Shown piece after piece: positions 44,136 to 53,663 of a DNA stretch of 64,000 bases. Under the pieces are notes generated by a model, which was given only the letters and a program-made list of their open reading frames with translations, was not told where the DNA came from and searched no databases. The translations under genes were made by a program, and so were the position numbers. Origin of the DNA: Bacteroidota bacterium (GTDB taxonomy: Bacteria; Bacteroidota; Bacteroidia; 2-12-FULL-35-15); NCBI GenBank assembly GCA_025963725.1, contig JAOQAE010000004.1:679616-743615 (forward strand), written 5' to 3'. Each line of letters starts with the position of its first letter. Positions within the stretch are counted from its first letter, which is position 1.

Positions 44136-47100
44136 TTACTGTATAATGATCTTTTGATTCAGTGATATGTCGTCTACCTGCGCATTCACAAAGTAAATGC
44201 CGCCGGTAAAGCTTCCGTCGCTATTGAGGTTGATCAGCTGATCACCTTCAATATTGCTTAATGCTTTCGACCATACCATTTTTCCATGAACGTCGTAGAT
44301 CTGCACCGTTACCTGGTGAGGGCCTTCCGTCAATCCTTCCAGGGCCAGGCTGAATCCTGTGCTTCCGGATGGGTTCGGGAATACAACCAGCCTTGAATCA
44401 TTCATTTCCGTTGCGCTGCCGTCTTCAAAGCCGCGGTTGATGAACGACAGTGTTGGCATTAATGCCGTATTGATGGTGATCGTACAGGTGTTCGTGTTCG
44501 TTCCGACTGCGCCGCCGACCTTTGCATTTACCCTTACGGTATATGTAACGCCGTTTGCAAGTCCCGGGAAGCTGTTCTTCGTGATGGAAGTGCTGTTTGC
44601 GCCTCTCATGCGTGTTACATTGTAGCCGCTTGCGTTGCTGATGTTCCACTCATAATCGGTGGCCCCTGTAACTGCTGTGCAGGTAAGGTTACCCGACAGG
44701 TTCATCGACTGGTTGCACTGGCTGGCGATGAGCTGTGTTGCCGGTGAAGGCCCCATCGTGATCACGCATACCGGCCCGAAATTAGCCCAGTTGCCATCGA
44801 TCTTAGCCCTGATCCTCACGTTGTAGGACTGATTGAACTGCAACCCTACGATGTTTGTTTTCGTGATGAACTGTGATGATGAACCGCGTGTGATCGTGAA
44901 TGAATACCCTAATGAGGCATTGGTGAATTCCCATTCATAATCCTGTGCGCTGGTAACAGGGTTACAGTTAAATGTTCCGTTAAGGTCAGCGATCGTTTGT
45001 CCGCACTGGCTGGAAACCATCTGTGTAAGAGGTAAGGCCGGTGAGATGGTTATTGTGCACATAGTGCTGAAAGCGCCCCATACTCCGGCAACTTTCACCC
45101 TGATCCTTACATTGTAAGTGGTCCCGTACTGAAGTCCCGGGATGGATGTTCTCGGGATCAGCTGTGAGGAAGTTCCGCGTCTTGTTATGGTAGAATAACC
45201 CAATGCCGCATTTGTGAATTCCCATTCATAATCCTGCGCTCCTGTAACAGGCACGGCTACGAATGATCCTGTCATATCCGCGAGGGTGGCACCGCATTGT
45301 GTTGCAGAAAGCTGCGTGTTGGGAACGGTACAGATCCTGGTCACAGCGGTGATCCTTTGTGCTGTGCATCCGCCTGCATCCGTTACGGTAACCGTATAGC
45401 TGCCCTGCGATAATCCGCTCACATCTTCGGTCGTTGCTCCGTTGCTCCATAAGTAAGTATATGCCGGAGTTCCGCCTGCTACTGTAAGGTTGATGGCGCC
45501 ATCGTTATCCATGCAAGTCGATTGCGTCATGGTGCTGCTTAAGCTCAGTGGAGCAGAAGGCTGTGTGATGGAGAATGTTCTTGTTGCCGTACACCCGTTC
45601 GCATCGGTAATGGTGCAGGTATATGTTCCCGGTGAAAGCGAAGAGGCTGTTGCTGCAGTTCCGCCTGAAGGAGCCCATGCATAAGTATATGATGGTGTTC
45701 CGCCGCTTACCGTCACAGATGCCGTTCCGTTGCTTCCGCCGAAGCAGGATATGTTGGACTGCGATGTTGTTGCAGCGATCGCAGAAGGCTCTGTGATGGA
45801 GAATGTGTTAATTGATGAACATCCGTTCCCATCAGTGATGGTGCAGGTGTATGATCCTGCCGGCAGGCTGCCTGCTGTTGCGGAAGTCCCGCCTGACGGT
45901 GCCCACGAGTAGGTGTACGATGGTGTTCCGCCTGTAGCGGAAACCGTTGCGCTTCCGTTGCTTCCGCCGTTGCAGGAAATGTTGGCCTGTGACGTTGTTA
46001 CAGTAATTGCAGTCGGTTCAGTAATAGTTGTGCTTGCTGTCGCGCTGCATCCGTTGTCATCAGTGATCGTACAGGTGTATGTTCCCGGGGCAAGCGAAGA
46101 TGCTGTAGCAGCGGTTCCGCCCGAAGGGGACCATGCGAAGGTAAACGGTGATGTTCCTCCTGAAGGTGCTGCTGTTGCTGATCCGTTGTCAGCGCCGTTG
46201 CAGGATACGTTTGTAGTTGAGCTGATGGAAGCGCTAACCCCGGCAGAGCTGTTCACAACAGCTGTTGTTGTGCTGCTGCATCCGTTTGCATCGGTGATGG
46301 TGCATGTATATGTTCCTGCAGAAAGCCCTGTTGCAGTTGCAGCAGTTCCGCCCGAAGGTGCCCATGAATAAGTATAGGAAGGTGTTCCTCCCCCTGCTGT
46401 TGCCGTTGCCGTACCGTTGCCGCTTCCACAAGCTGCAGGAGTGGAAGAGGAGGCCGCTGTGATCGCAGAAGGCTCTGTAATGCTAACTGTTTTTGTGGTG
46501 CTGCATCCGTTTGCATCGGTGATCGTGCAGGTGTATGTTCCTGCAGAAAGCCCTGTTGCCGTTGTAGCAGTTCCGCCTGCCGGTGACCACGAGTAAGTGT
46601 AAGATGGAGTTCCGCCTGTTGCAGAAATTGTTGCGCTTCCGTCGTTTCCGCCATTGCAGGAGATATTGGTTTGCGATGTTACTGCAGCAGTAATGGCAGG
46701 AGGCTGTGTGAGCGTCACTGTTTTTGTAATGGAGCATCCGTTCGCATCGGTGATGGTGCAGGTGTAAGATCCTGCGGAAAGTCCTGTTGCAGCTGCCGCC
46801 GTTCCGCCTGATGGCGACCATGAATAAGCGTATGAAGGTGTTCCACCTGTTGCCGACACTGTTGCGCTTCCATCGTTTCCGCCATTGCAGGAGATATTGG
46901 TTTGAGATGTTACCGTAGCAGCGATGGCAGACGGCTCTGCAATAGTAGCGGTTGCCGTTGCGCTGCATCCGTTATTGTCGGTTACTGTGCAGGTGTACGT
47001 TCCAGGTGCGAGTGAAGCTGCGGTTGCCGCTGTTCCGCCCGATGGCGCCCATGCGTACATGAACGGGCTGCTGCCGCCTGTTGGTGCTGCTGTTGCAGAT

Positions 47101-50100
47101 CCGTCGTCGGCCCCGTTGCAGGAAACGTTTGAAGAAGAAGTAATGGAAGCCGTGATGCCGCCGGTGCTGTTTACAGCAACAGTGGTGCTGCTGCTGCATC
47201 CGTTTGCGTCTGTAACTGTGCAGGTATAAGTTCCTGCGAGCAGTGAGGATGCCGTAGCGCCTGTTCCACCCGACGGTGCCCATGAATAAGTGTAAGAAGG
47301 TGTGCCGCCGCTTGCTGCCGCAGTTGCAGTTCCGTTATTATTCCCGCATGTTGCAGGAGTGGAAGAGGAAGTAGCAGTAATTGCGGATGGTTCCGTGATA
47401 GTTACTGTTTTTGTTATGGAGCATCCGTTAGCATCGGTAATGGTACAGGTATATGTTCCTGCCGAAAGCGTTGTTGCCGCTGCGGCAGTTCCGCCTGTAG
47501 GCGACCACGAGTAAGTATAAGATGGTGTTCCGCCTGTTGCAGAAATGGTTGCGCTTCCATCACTTCCTCCATTGCAGGAGATGTTGGTTTGAGAAGTTAC
47601 CGAAGCAGTGATTGCAGGAGACTGTGTTACAGTTGTATTTACAGTTCCCGTACATCCGTTCACATCGGTAATGATCACGGTGTAGGTTCCTGCGGTTAAG
47701 CCTGTTCTGTCTTCTGTGGTGATTCCCGAGCCCCAGTTAAAGGTGTATCCCGGTGTTCCGCCTAAAGGCGTTAAGTTGATCGCACCGTTTGATCCGCCGA
47801 AGCAGGAAACGTTGGTAACAACCGTTGATCCCGATACAGGAGTTGGTGGCTGGGTTACAGTTGTATTTACAGTTCCGGTACAACCGTTAGCATCTGTAAC
47901 AATTACAGTGTATGTTCCTGCTGTTAATCCCGTTCTGTCTTCTGTAGTGATTCCGGAGCCCCAGTTAAAGGTATAAGGGCCGGTTCCTCCTGAAGGCGTT
48001 AAGTTGATCGTTCCGTTAGATCCGCCGAAGCAGGAAACGTTTGTAACAACTGTTGTTCCGGATACAGGAGTTGGTGGCTGTGTAACAGTCATTGTCACCG
48101 TTCCTGTACAACCGTTCGCATCAGTGATCTGAACACTGAAAGTTCCTGCAGTAAGCCCCGTGCGGTCTTCCGTTGTAGGGCCCGACGGCAGCCAGTTAAA
48201 GGTATATCCCGGTGTTCCGCCGCTTGGCGTTAAGTTAACAGCACCGTTTGATCCGCCGAAGCAGGAAACGTTGGTAACAACTGTTGTTCCGGATACCGGG
48301 GAGGTTGGTTGTGTAACGGTGGTATTTACTGTTCCGGTACATCCGTTCACATCGGTGATCTGGACCGTGTATGTTCCTGCAACAAGTCCTGTGCGGTCTT
48401 CTGTTGTAGGCCCTGAAGGCAGCCAGTTAAACGTGTATGGGCTTGTTCCGCCATTTGGTGTTAAGTTGATGGCTCCGTTAGATCCGCCGAAACAGGAAAC
48501 ATTAGTAACAACGGTTGATCCTGACACAGGAGTTGGTGGTTGTGTAACAGTCATTGTCACTGTTCCTGTACAACCGTTCATATCAGTGATCTGAACACTG
48601 AAGGTTCCGGCAGTAAGCCCGGTGCGGTCTTCCGTTGTAGGGCCCGACGGCAGCCAGTTAAAGGTATATCCGCCACTTCCGCCATTTGGCGTTAAGTTGA
48701 CAGCACCGTTGGATCCGCCGAAGCAGGAAACGTTTGTAACAACGGTTGTTCCGGATACCGGAGAGGTTGGTTGTGTAACGGTGGTATTTACTGTTCCGGT
48801 ACATCCGTTAGCATCTGTAACAACTACAGTGTATGTTCCGGCAACGAGTCCTGTACGGTCTTCCGTTGTAGGCCCCGAAGGCAGCCAGTTAAACGTGTAT
48901 GGGCTTGTCCCCCCGTTCGGTGTTAAGTTGATCGCTCCGTTAGAACCGCCGAAGCAGGAAACGTTGAATGCAACTGTTGTTCCTGAAACAGGCGATGTTG
49001 GTTGTGTAACAGTAGTATTCACTGTGCTTGTACATCCGTTCACATCGGTGATCTGAACGGTGTATGTTCCTGCAACAAGGCCGGTACGGTCTTCTGTTGT
49101 AGGTCCTGCCGGCAGCCAGTTAAACGTATAAGGGCTTGATCCGCCGTTTGGTGTTAAGTTGATGGCTCCGTTTGATCCGCCGAAGCAGGAAACGTTGGTG
49201 GCCACCGTTGTTCCTGAAACAGGCGTTGCCGGCTGGGTAACAGTGGCATTTACTGTTCCTGTACATCCGTTCACATCTGTGATCTGAACAGTGTATGTTC
49301 CCTGAGTAAGCCCGGTACGATCTTCCGATGTGGGGCCTGATGGCAGCCAGTTAAAGGTATATCCGCCGCTTCCGCCATTCGGTGATAAGTTGATCGTTCC
49401 GTTTGATCCGCCGAAGCAGGAAACATTGGTCACCACTGTTGTTCCTGAAACAGGGGCTGTGGGTTGTGTGACCGCGTAGGACCTGGTGAGCACACAGCCT
49501 TTGATGTCGGTAACGGTCACCGTATAGTTTCCGGCAGAAAGACTTGTTGCCGAAGCTGCGGTTCCGCCGGATGGTGCCCAGGCATAGGTGTATGTGGGTG
49601 TTCCGCCTGAAACACTCACGCTTGCGCTTCCATTAGAACCTCCAAAGCATGACACATTGGAAAAAGAGCTGGTGGCTACAAGTGCCGGGGGCTGTGTAAT
49701 ACTTAATGTGCGTGTTGCAGTACATGAATTTGCATCGGTAACGGTTACTGTATAAACCGCTGCCGTTAAGCCGGTCACGCTGGTTGTTCCATCGCCGGAA
49801 GGATTTCCCGGTGTCCAGTTGTAGCTCAGCGTGCCGGTACCTCCTGTTGCACTTACCTGCGCGGCTCCGTTGTTGCCTCCGAAGCAGGATACGTTTGTTT
49901 GGGATACGGTATTAATAATAATTGCCGGGGGCTGTGTGATAAAGAATGTTTTGGTAATGCTGGTGCTTACTGCATCTGTAATGGTTACTGTATAGTTGGT
50001 TGCGCAAAGTGAAGAGGCTGTAGCGCCGCTTCCTCCCGCAGGAGACCAGCTGTAGGTATAGGGAGCTGTTCCACCGGAAGCAACCACTGTTCCTGATCCG

Positions 50101-51641
50101 GTACATACCCCGTTACAGGTAAGGTTCACCTGTGATTGGGTTGCAGTAAGCGGTGGCGCTATCATTTTCACTACAAAAAGATCGGTGCTGTTGGCATTGG
50201 TTGTAAGTGCCGCGAGCGGAGAGAAGGTAAGGTTGGTGGTAGCCAGTCCGGCGCCCCAGATGTCGCCGGAAGAATTAGCTGTGACCGCATTGATCGGGTT
50301 ATCGGTAGCAGTAGCAGGATCTGCCGCTCCTATCCTTGCCCATACGGCAAGGCCATTGCTTGCATTTACATTCAGCAGCAACGGATCTCCACCGTTCGAC
50401 CTTACGTTTGTGACCTGTACGCTGGAAGCTGAAGGGAAAGTGCAGGTACCTGCAGCAACAACACCTCCGATAATAATGCCTCCCGAGCTGTTGGAGCAAA
50501 TGCCCCTTGCCCGGTCGGACCCTATTCCGGATCCACCGGCGGATTTTGCCCAGGTAAAAGTATTGGTAGAAGGGTTGTAACGCGAATAGAACATATCATC
50601 CACGCCACCTGCGCCTGTTGAGTTGTTCAGTGTTGTGCTTCCCAGTGTAAAGGAAGGGCTGTTATAGTAACCGCAGAAGAACACATCGCCCGTGGCCGCG
50701 TCATAGCATGCTGCAAGCCCGTCTTCATTGCTGCTTCCGCCACCGCCTGCTGCTGTACCGCTGACAAATGTGCCTGTAGCGGCATCCAGCTCTAAAAGTA
50801 CGATATCATTTCCTGTACCTGCTGAAGCAGGAAAGCTTACGCCTCCATAGGTAAGCATCCCTCCGCCGGTTGCACCGCCCACTACTACCACTTCATTGAG
50901 TGAAGGAGAATAGCAGATCCCGCTTCCTACTCCATTGTCATTACCAGTACCGCCGCCGTTTTTCGCCCACAGGAAAGTTCCGGAAGGATCGATCTTTGTA
51001 ACAAACAGGTCGCTTCCCGTCCCTCCGGTAGGACTTACAGAGGATCCTCCGAACGTTGCCGGTACTGAAAAAAAGCTTCCGGTAACATATACATTCCCGG
51101 AAGGGTCCGTGCAGATGGCCTGCGGTGAATCGGTGCTGCTTCCTCCCATGGTTCTTACCCAGGTGGTTGCCCCTGAAGCAGCATCGAGCTTAAGCACATA
51201 ACCGTCCTGCCCCCCGGCAGAAGTATAAGCTGTAGGGGAAACACCCACGGTCATTGAAGTGCTGAAAGTTCCTGTTACATACACGGATGATCCGTTTGTT
51301 ACGATCCCCATGCCATGGTCATTCGTCGTTCCTCCCAGGCGAAGCGCCCACTGGAGCGCACCTGAAGAGTTGTATTTAATAACAACCCCGTCGAAGGCTC
51401 CTGCTGATGTAAGGCTGGTTCCGCCGAAAACAGCAGTTCCGCTGTTGATGGTACCTGTAACATATACGTTGCCGGCAGCATCCATGCAGGTTGCATTACA
51501 CCGGTCGCCGGTGGCGCCGCCGCCGCTGGCAACAGCGGTCCATGTTTGAGAATTGGCCGATACCGAAGCAAGAATAAGTGTTAAGGCAAGAGCAAAAGAG
51601 TTGCAGTTCCGTTTGAAGGAATGGAGTAAGGAAAAAATCAT
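44136..51641 (-). CDS. Giant SprB-repeat surface protein with SBBP propeller and T9SS sorting domain (copy B)
   Basis: A 2501-residue paralogue of the protein at 36551-43918. The signal peptide, propeller (about 32-490) and first SprB units are almost the same as in copy A. About 21 SprB repeats follow (about 495-2105). Repeats 4-11 belong to the 77-residue CFGGSNG family shared with copy A, and repeats 12-20 to a CNGGNDGSATVSATGG family that copy A lacks. Three related modules of about 95 residues come next (2107-2400: DYEWEFTNAALGYS, TYNVRIRVKVAGVWG), resembling fibronectin-type units. A type A sorting domain (LVVFPNPSGSTGFSLAL to KIIIQ) closes the protein. The 3' third is therefore different in origin from copy A while the 5' part is shared. 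A surface adhesin role is the likely function. Confidence 0.93.
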   Translation of the reverse strand: MIFSLLHSFKRNCNSFALALTLILASVSANSQTWTAVASGGGATGDRCNATCMDAAGNVYVTGTINSGTAVFGGTSLTSAGAFDGVVIKYNSSGALQWALRLGGTTNDHGMGIVTNGSSVYVTGTFSTSMTVGVSPTAYTSAGGQDGYVLKLDAASGATTWVRTMGGSSTDSPQAICTDPSGNVYVTGSFFSVPATFGGSSVSPTGGTGSDLFVTKIDPSGTFLWAKNGGGTGNDNGVGSGICYSPSLNEVVVVGGATGGGMLTYGGVSFPASAGTGNDIVLLELDAATGTFVSGTAAGGGGSSNEDGLAACYDAATGDVFFCGYYNSPSFTLGSTTLNNSTGAGGVDDMFYSRYNPSTNTFTWAKSAGGSGIGSDRARGICSNSSGGIIIGGVVAAGTCTFPSASSVQVTNVRSNGGDPLLLNVNASNGLAVWARIGAADPATATDNPINAVTANSSGDIWGAGLATTNLTFSPLAALTTNANSTDLFVVKMIAPPLTATQSQVNLTCNGVCTGSGTVVASGGTAPYTYSWSPAGGSGATASSLCATNYTVTITDAVSTSITKTFFITQPPAIIINTVSQTNVSCFGGNNGAAQVSATGGTGTLSYNWTPGNPSGDGTTSVTGLTAAVYTVTVTDANSCTATRTLSITQPPALVATSSFSNVSCFGGSNGSASVSVSGGTPTYTYAWAPSGGTAASATSLSAGNYTVTVTDIKGCVLTRSYAVTQPTAPVSGTTVVTNVSCFGGSNGTINLSPNGGSGGYTFNWLPSGPTSEDRTGLTQGTYTVQITDVNGCTGTVNATVTQPATPVSGTTVATNVSCFGGSNGAINLTPNGGSSPYTFNWLPAGPTTEDRTGLVAGTYTVQITDVNGCTSTVNTTVTQPTSPVSGTTVAFNVSCFGGSNGAINLTPNGGTSPYTFNWLPSGPTTEDRTGLVAGTYTVVVTDANGCTGTVNTTVTQPTSPVSGTTVVTNVSCFGGSNGAVNLTPNGGSGGYTFNWLPSGPTTEDRTGLTAGTFSVQITDMNGCTGTVTMTVTQPPTPVSGSTVVTNVSCFGGSNGAINLTPNGGTSPYTFNWLPSGPTTEDRTGLVAGTYTVQITDVNGCTGTVNTTVTQPTSPVSGTTVVTNVSCFGGSNGAVNLTPSGGTPGYTFNWLPSGPTTEDRTGLTAGTFSVQITDANGCTGTVTMTVTQPPTPVSGTTVVTNVSCFGGSNGTINLTPSGGTGPYTFNWGSGITTEDRTGLTAGTYTVIVTDANGCTGTVNTTVTQPPTPVSGSTVVTNVSCFGGSNGAINLTPLGGTPGYTFNWGSGITTEDRTGLTAGTYTVIITDVNGCTGTVNTTVTQSPAITASVTSQTNISCNGGSDGSATISATGGTPSYTYSWSPTGGTAAAATTLSAGTYTCTITDANGCSITKTVTITEPSAITATSSSTPATCGNNNGTATAAASGGTPSYTYSWAPSGGTGATASSLLAGTYTCTVTDANGCSSSTTVAVNSTGGITASITSSSNVSCNGADDGSATAAPTGGSSPFMYAWAPSGGTAATAASLAPGTYTCTVTDNNGCSATATATIAEPSAIAATVTSQTNISCNGGNDGSATVSATGGTPSYAYSWSPSGGTAAAATGLSAGSYTCTITDANGCSITKTVTLTQPPAITAAVTSQTNISCNGGNDGSATISATGGTPSYTYSWSPAGGTATTATGLSAGTYTCTITDANGCSTTKTVSITEPSAITAASSSTPAACGSGNGTATATAGGGTPSYTYSWAPSGGTAATATGLSAGTYTCTITDANGCSSTTTAVVNSSAGVSASISSTTNVSCNGADNGSATAAPSGGTSPFTFAWSPSGGTAATASSLAPGTYTCTITDDNGCSATASTTITEPTAITVTTSQANISCNGGSNGSATVSATGGTPSYTYSWAPSGGTSATAGSLPAGSYTCTITDGNGCSSINTFSITEPSAIAATTSQSNISCFGGSNGTASVTVSGGTPSYTYAWAPSGGTAATASSLSPGTYTCTITDANGCTATRTFSITQPSAPLSLSSTMTQSTCMDNDGAINLTVAGGTPAYTYLWSNGATTEDVSGLSQGSYTVTVTDAGGCTAQRITAVTRICTVPNTQLSATQCGATLADMTGSFVAVPVTGAQDYEWEFTNAALGYSTITRRGTSSQLIPRTSIPGLQYGTTYNVRIRVKVAGVWGAFSTMCTITISPALPLTQMVSSQCGQTIADLNGTFNCNPVTSAQDYEWEFTNASLGYSFTITRGSSSQFITKTNIVGLQFNQSYNVRIRAKIDGNWANFGPVCVITMGPSPATQLIASQCNQSMNLSGNLTCTAVTGATDYEWNISNASGYNVTRMRGANSTSITKNSFPGLANGVTYTVRVNAKVGGAVGTNTNTCTITINTALMPTLSFINRGFEDGSATEMNDSRLVVFPNPSGSTGFSLALEGLTEGPHQVTVQIYDVHGKMVWSKALSNIEGDQLINLNSDGSFTGGIYFVNAQVDDISLNQKIIIQ
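45530..47630 (-). repeat. Tandem repeat block (SprB subfamily 3) specific to copy B
   Basis: Nine degenerate units encoding CNGGNDGSATVSATGG or CGSGNGTATATAGGG openings and TYSWSPSGGTAATATGLSAG middles. A higher-order order is visible: an NISCNGG unit, a CGNNNG unit and an NVSCNGAD unit recur in the same sequence (repeats 12-14, then 16-18), suggesting that a three-repeat block was duplicated as one piece. Confidence 0.8.
47630..49470 (-). repeat. Tandem repeat block (SprB subfamily 1) in copy B
   Basis: Eight units of about 228-234 bp encoding the same VSGTTVVTNVSCFGGSNG repeats as the 38950-41735 block, and nearly identical to them at DNA level. Confidence 0.88.
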
Positions 51642-51685
51642 GTAATATAGTTATTAGAGTAAAAAAGGGTTTCTGTGCTGTAATG

Positions 51686-51715
51686 CAAATATAATAAAAT
51701 ATCCGAGGGTCGCAA
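51686..51715 (-). promoter_or_regulatory. Bacteroidota-type promoter for giant protein copy B
   Basis: On the minus strand, TTG (51713-51715) and TATATTTG (51686-51693) are 19 nt apart, 44 nt upstream of the start at 51641. A small palindrome AGGGTCGCAACCCT at about 51706-51719 overlaps the -33 element and could be an operator, which is inference. Confidence 0.6.
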
Positions 51716-51799
51716 CCCTGAGTGATAAATAGCGATAAGTTGGGCTTAGAGACTGGAATGGCTTGTTTTACTGATGTTTTATGGGGCTTTAGGAGGCGT

Positions 51800-52303
51800 T
51801 TAATCGCGGAGCCATTTTTTCATTATAGGAAATTGTTCTTTCGTGGTCATTCCCATCCAGGTGATCAGCGGGATTCCTATAAATACATTTTTGCTGTAAT
51901 TGTCAAGGAGCCAGAGGCTGTCGCCCTTGTATCCGTTGGGGTGAAAAACAACTGCGGGTGAAATGCCAAGCTTAACAGCAGCGGCATAGCTCCAGAGCAT
52001 TGCGGCCATTTCTTCGCCTTCCTTTTCAGTCATGCCCCCGGTTACATTTCCATGAAGTAATTTTCGTTCAGCCGCGGTGGTAACGGCAATGTGGCCGGCT
52101 TCATGCAGGAGGTCGCCGGGATATAATAATTTTTTTCTGTCGAAAATGAGCGTCCCGTTCTGAATGTCGAGGCCGGGAACAAAAGTAACATCGCCTGTAA
52201 GGCCTTCCTGTACATCGATCCCAACGCTGCTGATGAACTCAACCAGCCGGTTAATGAGTGCGTCTTTTTCAGTGGTGGTAGTTTCGCTTAATGCCATGTT
52301 CAT
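51800..52303 (-). CDS. Uncharacterised protein with an HExxH (zincin) motif
   Basis: A 167-residue protein, with no signal peptide and no clear membrane segment. LLHEAGHIAV places His67-Glu68-x-x-His71, the zinc-binding and catalytic motif of gluzincin/metzincin-like peptidases, in a helix after a beta-strand (GTLIFDRKKLLYPGD). A second region, MTEKEGEEMAAMLWSYAAA near residues 91-109, has an acidic helix that could supply the third zinc ligand (Glu in EGEE). The remainder (GISPAVVFHPNGYKGDSLW) is of unknown fold. I do not recognise a named family. It is transcribed away from the 52517 gene and toward the giant proteins, and appears to be a single-gene unit. The N-terminus may be the ATG at 52303 or the next Met two codons on. 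Confidence 0.7.
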   Translation of the reverse strand: MNMALSETTTTEKDALINRLVEFISSVGIDVQEGLTGDVTFVPGLDIQNGTLIFDRKKLLYPGDLLHEAGHIAVTTAAERKLLHGNVTGGMTEKEGEEMAAMLWSYAAAVKLGISPAVVFHPNGYKGDSLWLLDNYSKNVFIGIPLITWMGMTTKEQFPIMKKWLRD

Positions 52304-52390
52304 ATAATCCGCTAATGTAGTTTTTTTAGTTTTCCTTATTTGCTCCCGCCGCTTTTTATTTCTCTTAAGGCAGTTAGCCGTGAAAATTTA

Positions 52391-52421
52391 TTTGGCTGCT
52401 GATTTTATATTTATATATTTG
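52391..52421 (+). promoter_or_regulatory. Consensus Bacteroidota promoter for the 52517-54656 operon
   Basis: TTTG at 52391-52394 and TATATTTG at 52414-52421, 19 nt apart, match the consensus exactly. The leader to the ATG at 52517 is about 90 nt. The rest of this 213-bp gap holds no other feature I can see. Confidence 0.65.
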
Positions 52422-52516
52422 ATCGACAGAACATTTTTACACGTTAAACCGGCAATGATTTTCTACTCCCGATCATTCCGGAAAAATTTATCTTCATTTT
52501 AATAATACTGCTTGTT

Positions 52517-53647
52517 ATGAGATCATCATCACGCTTCCTTGTGTTATTTTTTGTTTGTGCATTCTTTCGCTCGTTTGCACAGGAGGTGCAACCCGCTGCC
52601 GACAGCATCACGCCTCCTTCAGCAATGCCTCTTCATTCATCACCGGCCGACCACACGGGCAGCCTTACTATTGAGAAGATCGTGTTAAAGCCTGCCTGCG
52701 GAGAGCCAACGGATGGGCAAATGGCCAAGTTCGGCGATACGATCGAATTCACTATTTCAAATGTTGAAAGGCTGCGCGACAAGAGGACGCTTGCCAACCC
52801 GATCATCCTGTATGCCAACAGGCTTCCGCTGGAAGGCATCGTCGGGCATTTCAGGATCAGCGATATGCAGAAGCTGGAGTTCATCCTGGTGCAATCGGCA
52901 ATAGACCATTCCGACTGGAATGAGATCCTGAGAACAGGCTTTAATAAAAAAACGCTGTTCGTAAATGTAGGTTTGAAAGATGGTTCCCTCATGTCGGAAA
53001 CCTCGGTGCCGCTCACTTTTCACCTGCGTTCCATGCTGGAGTTCATTCCTTTTTTAATGCTTGTCTTTTTCCTTGTAGTGCTTACGATCTATCTCGTATG
53101 GAAAAAAGGCCTCCTCCGGGTAAATACCGGCGGCGATAATTCCTACAGCCTTTCCACGCTGCATTTGTTTTTCTGGACAAGCATCATTCTCATCTCCTAT
53201 TTTGTGATCTGGTACACCTGCAATGATATCAATGGTATTGAGCCAAGCTGCCTGATCCTGATCGGGATCAGCGCCGGTACGGCCAGCGCGGGCACTATCA
53301 TCAACAACTCGCTTAAAAAAAGCCAGAGCCCCGATCCTGCAGATGTGAATAAAACGCAGGGTTTCTTCAACGATATCTTTTCCGAAAACAAAGCGATCAG
53401 CATTCACCGTTACCAGATCGTGGTGTTCAACCTCGTAGTGGGTGTGTTCTTTCTGTACAACGTTTTTTCCGAATTGAAAATGCCTGTGCTGAATGAGACC
53501 ATTTTAACGCTGCTGGGGATCAGCTCCGCTACTTATGCATCCCTGAAAGCGATTCAGGTGAAATCGGCAAATGACAAGGAAGAGGCGAGGGAAAATGTAG
53601 GCAATGTAAATGTAAACCCGCCTGTTGATAATACTTCAGTTAATTAA
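52517..53647 (+). CDS. Membrane protein of unknown function with extracytoplasmic N-domain
   Basis: A 376-residue protein. The signal peptide MRSSSRFLVLFFVCAFFRSFAQ is followed by about 150 extracytoplasmic residues that look like one beta-sandwich (SLTIEKIVLKPACGEP, then GDTIEFTISNVERL). Membrane segments follow near 177-197, 216-236, 245-263, 298-316 and 328-345. The phrase STLHLFFWTSIILISYFVIW (about 216-235) is repeated in style in other bacterial membrane proteins that I cannot name. The C-terminal 30 residues are charged and cytoplasmic. It precedes the GH19-like gene by 16 nt, so the two form an operon from the promoter at 52391-52421. A transporter or pore for the unsignalled lytic enzyme is conceivable, but nothing in the sequence proves it. 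Confidence 0.75.
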   Translation: MRSSSRFLVLFFVCAFFRSFAQEVQPAADSITPPSAMPLHSSPADHTGSLTIEKIVLKPACGEPTDGQMAKFGDTIEFTISNVERLRDKRTLANPIILYANRLPLEGIVGHFRISDMQKLEFILVQSAIDHSDWNEILRTGFNKKTLFVNVGLKDGSLMSETSVPLTFHLRSMLEFIPFLMLVFFLVVLTIYLVWKKGLLRVNTGGDNSYSLSTLHLFFWTSIILISYFVIWYTCNDINGIEPSCLILIGISAGTASAGTIINNSLKKSQSPDPADVNKTQGFFNDIFSENKAISIHRYQIVVFNLVVGVFFLYNVFSELKMPVLNETILTLLGISSATYASLKAIQVKSANDKEEARENVGNVNVNPPVDNTSVN

Positions 53648-53663
53648 TCCAACCAAACACATT

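Noticed and set aside
37158-51571. Many open frames of 60-150 codons on the plus strand opposite the two giant genes
   Set aside because: They repeat with the SprB unit period and are the complementary reading of the repeat array. They have no starts, promoters or protein features of their own.
36551-51641. CRISPR array
   Set aside because: The repeats are 198-234 bp long, in frame and coding, with no short spacers and no cas genes.
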